This document shows, piece by piece, positions 62,437-64,000 of a DNA stretch of 64,000 nt. The stretch lies in NCBI RefSeq assembly GCF_003148905.1, contig NZ_QGHC01000005.1, positions 242,216 through 306,215 on the forward strand, read 5' to 3'. The notes beneath the pieces were generated by a model, which made no database searches, was not told where the DNA came from, and saw only the letters and a program-made list of their open reading frames with translations. A program made the position numbers and the translations under genes. The DNA comes from Fulvimonas soli (GTDB lineage: Bacteria; Pseudomonadota; Gammaproteobacteria; Xanthomonadales; Rhodanobacteraceae). Position 1 is the stretch's first letter. Each line of letters opens with the position of its first letter.

Positions 62437-63645
62437 ATGGGGACCACGGAAACCTTCCTGATCGCGATGACGATCATCTTCGGGCTGCCCTACCTGATCT
62501 GGCGGCTCGGGCGCACCGACTACGTCGCGCCGCTGGTGGTGGTGCAGATCCTGCTGGGCATCGTGCTCGGGCCCGGCGTGCTGGGCGCGGCGTTCCCGCA
62601 CTACTACGCCACCGTGTTCAATCCGCCGGTGATCCAGGCGCTCAACGGCGTGGCGTGGTGGGCGGTGATGCTGTTCGTGTGCATCGCCGGCATCGAGCTC
62701 GATTTGAAGCAGAGCTGGCTGCACCGGCGCGAGACGGTGCTCACCGCCGGCTGCGCGCTGGGCGTGCCGCTGCTGTCCGGCGCGCTCGCCGCGGTCGGCC
62801 TGCTCGCCGCGGGTGCGGGCTGGACCGGTCCGGCGGGGCGGCCGTGGCAGTTCGTGCTGGGCGTGGGCATGGCCTGCGCGGTGACCGCGCTGCCGATCCT
62901 GATGCTGCTGATGGAGAAGCTCGGCATCCTGCGCGCGCCGCTGGGCCAGCGCGTGCTGCGCTACGCCAGCCTGGACGACCTGGCGATCTGGGCGGTGCTG
63001 GGGCTGATCCTGCTCGACTGGGAGCGGGTGGGGCGGCAGATTGCCTTCCTGGGGGGCTTCGTGGCGCTGGCCTGGCCGTTCCGCGCGCTGATGCGGCGGC
63101 TGCCCGAGCGCGACCGCTGGTACGTGGTGCCGGTATGGCTGGCCGCCTGCGGCTTCGCCGCCGACTACGCGGGGCTGCACTTCATGGTCGGCGCCTTCCT
63201 GGCCGGCGCGGTGCTCGACCGCGACTGGTTCGCGCTGGCGAAGATGGACCTGCTGCGCCACCACGTGCTGCTGGTGCTGATGCCGGTGTTCTTCCTTTCC
63301 ACCGGACTGCGCACGAGCTGGTCGGTGGGTGGCGCGGCGGTGTTCCTGGCCGCCGGCGCGCTGCTGGCCGCCGCGGTGGCGGGCAAGCTGGCCGGCGTGG
63401 CGCTGGCCGGCCGCCTGCTCGGCTGGCGGCGCGGCGACGCCTGGCTGATCGGCTGGCTGCTGCAGACCAAGGCGCTGATCATGATCATCTTCACCAACAT
63501 CCTGCTCGACCGCGGCGTGATCAGCGCGGCGACCTTCACCGCGCTGCTGCTGATGGCGGTGGCCAGCACCATGCTCACCGTGCCGGTCGTGCGGCCGCGG
63601 CTGGCGGTATACGACGGCGAGGCGCCGATGGCCCCAGCGGAGTGA
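62437..63645 (+). CDS. Cation:proton antiporter (CPA2/Kef-like)
   Basis: A 402-residue membrane protein with 11-13 helices. FLIAMTIIFGLPYLIWRLGR starts it; PLVVVQILLGIVLGPGVLG is the first conserved half, and YASLDDLAIWAVLGLIL carries the membrane Asp-Asp pair of CPA antiporters. HFMVGAFLAGAVL and FFLSTGLRTSW follow. There is no RCK/TrkA-N regulatory domain, so it is shorter than KefB/C. It probably exchanges Na+ or K+ for H+ across the inner membrane. Start ATG with GGGGAG 6 bases upstream; divergent from the GH31 gene, with which it may share a control region by chance. Confidence 0.88.
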   Translation: MGTTETFLIAMTIIFGLPYLIWRLGRTDYVAPLVVVQILLGIVLGPGVLGAAFPHYYATVFNPPVIQALNGVAWWAVMLFVCIAGIELDLKQSWLHRRETVLTAGCALGVPLLSGALAAVGLLAAGAGWTGPAGRPWQFVLGVGMACAVTALPILMLLMEKLGILRAPLGQRVLRYASLDDLAIWAVLGLILLDWERVGRQIAFLGGFVALAWPFRALMRRLPERDRWYVVPVWLAACGFAADYAGLHFMVGAFLAGAVLDRDWFALAKMDLLRHHVLLVLMPVFFLSTGLRTSWSVGGAAVFLAAGALLAAAVAGKLAGVALAGRLLGWRRGDAWLIGWLLQTKALIMIIFTNILLDRGVISAATFTALLLMAVASTMLTVPVVRPRLAVYDGEAPMAPAE

Positions 63646-63921
63646 CGCATTTGCTCCCTCTCCCCTTTGGGGAGAGGGAATGGCTTTCGCGCTGGCGCGG
63701 CACTGCGTTGACGCGGCGCGTGCGGCAGGTTGCTCCATCGAAGCCGCCTTGCTCCCTCTCCCCTCCGGGGAGAGGGCTGGGGTGAGGGGTCGATCTGGCG
63801 ACAACGCCCGTTCCTGGCGCGCTTCGATCGGGACGCCACGGCGAGCCCCGGCCCCTCACCCTGACCCTCTCCCCGGAGGGGAGAGGGAACAACGCCGGCG
63901 CTAGCTGTGATGTTTCAAGAG
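63646..63921. repeat. Three palindrome units at the right end of the window
   Basis: Units at 63654-63678 (CTCCCTCTCCCCTTTGGGGA, single hairpin), 63752-63789 (CTCCCTCTCCCCTCCGGGGA with a GGGGTGAGGGG tail) and 63852-63887 (CCCCTCACCCTGACCCTC, then TCCCCGGAGGGGAGAGGG). The last two form a two-ended element. No gene supported in this stretch. Confidence 0.75.
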
Positions 63922-63993
63922 GTTGTTCCCCTCTGACCGGAGGGCGAAGCTGATGTCGCCAAACAGCCAGCTTCCATCGGCGAGGGGAACAAC
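63922..63993 (+). promoter_or_regulatory. 72-nt hairpin leader burying a ribosome site
   Basis: GTTGTTCCCCTC (63922-63933) is perfectly complementary to GAGGGGAACAAC (63982-63993). Inside, GAAGCTG (63946-63952) pairs with CAGCTTC (63968-63974). The right outer arm contains the Shine-Dalgarno GAGGGG just before an ATG at 63994. Confidence 0.55.
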
Positions 63994-64000
63994 ATGCACA
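63994..64000 (+). CDS. Possible start of a truncated gene
   Basis: An ATG with GAGGGG six bases upstream lies seven bases from the window end; only Met-His is visible. The strong ribosome site and structured leader make a real gene plausible, but nothing of the product can be seen. Confidence 0.35.

Noticed and set aside
63900..64000. Left end of an IS110-type element with its bridge RNA
   Set aside because: The structured leader is suggestive, but only 100 bases are visible, no transposase sequence can be read, and the stem pattern is not specific.

Overview
The window looks like chromosomal DNA of a very GC-rich gammaproteobacterium of the Xanthomonadales/Lysobacterales, most likely a Rhodanobacteraceae- or Xanthomonadaceae-like organism. 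The evidence is the core order glyA-nrdR-ribD-ribE-ribB(A)-ribH-nusB-thiL-pgpA, a TonB receptor of the Xanthomonas/Caulobacter type beside a GH92 mannosidase, a sub-2 type PyrF, and many copies of an intergenic palindrome of the CTCTCCC/GGGAGAG type. The placement is inferred from gene content and gene order only; no phage, plasmid or CRISPR signature is visible.

Layout. 1-2 kb: start of a Tat-exported protein, pyrF, and a glutathione-S-transferase-like gene. 2-9 kb: a long leader with CG-centred palindromes, a TonB-dependent receptor and a secreted GH92 alpha-mannosidase, together a likely mannoside/N-glycan uptake locus. 9-13.6 kb: ettA, a DUF817 membrane protein, and a secreted alpha/beta hydrolase in an operon with a TetR repressor. 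13.7-26 kb: the one-carbon and riboflavin housekeeping block, interrupted by a four-helix-bundle gene flanked by G-rich inverted repeats, a GT39-like membrane glycosyltransferase and ldcA. An FMN riboswitch lies ahead of ribE, with a short leader ORF between them. 26.5-31 kb: a stress and iron section with a large-subunit catalase, a small unknown protein, a hemerythrin, a Fur-box promoter, hemP and a Cys-rich unknown protein.

31-51.6 kb is the most unusual part. A sigma-54 (-24/-12) promoter with upstream TGTCC repeats precedes a periplasmic adaptor, one LolD/MacB-like ATPase, one TolC-like outer-membrane protein and ten FtsX/MacB-type half-permeases arranged as five A+B pairs. An NtrC-family response regulator, a small secreted protein and an NtrY-like histidine kinase follow. 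The layout suggests one energiser and one exit duct shared by five interchangeable heterodimeric permeases, all under one two-component system. Pairs 1-2 and pairs 3-5 form two sequence subfamilies, and four of the five pairs are preceded by a palindrome.

51.6-64 kb: a LacI-family regulator faces an alpha-glucan utilisation cluster on the other strand, made of an MFS sugar porter, a six-hairpin glycosidase, a GH13 lipoprotein amylase and a GH31 alpha-glucosidase. A CPA2 antiporter is divergent from the GH31 gene, and the window ends in a hairpin leader at the start of a truncated gene. The gap between the LacI gene and the porter holds a nest of inverted repeats about 300 bp long.
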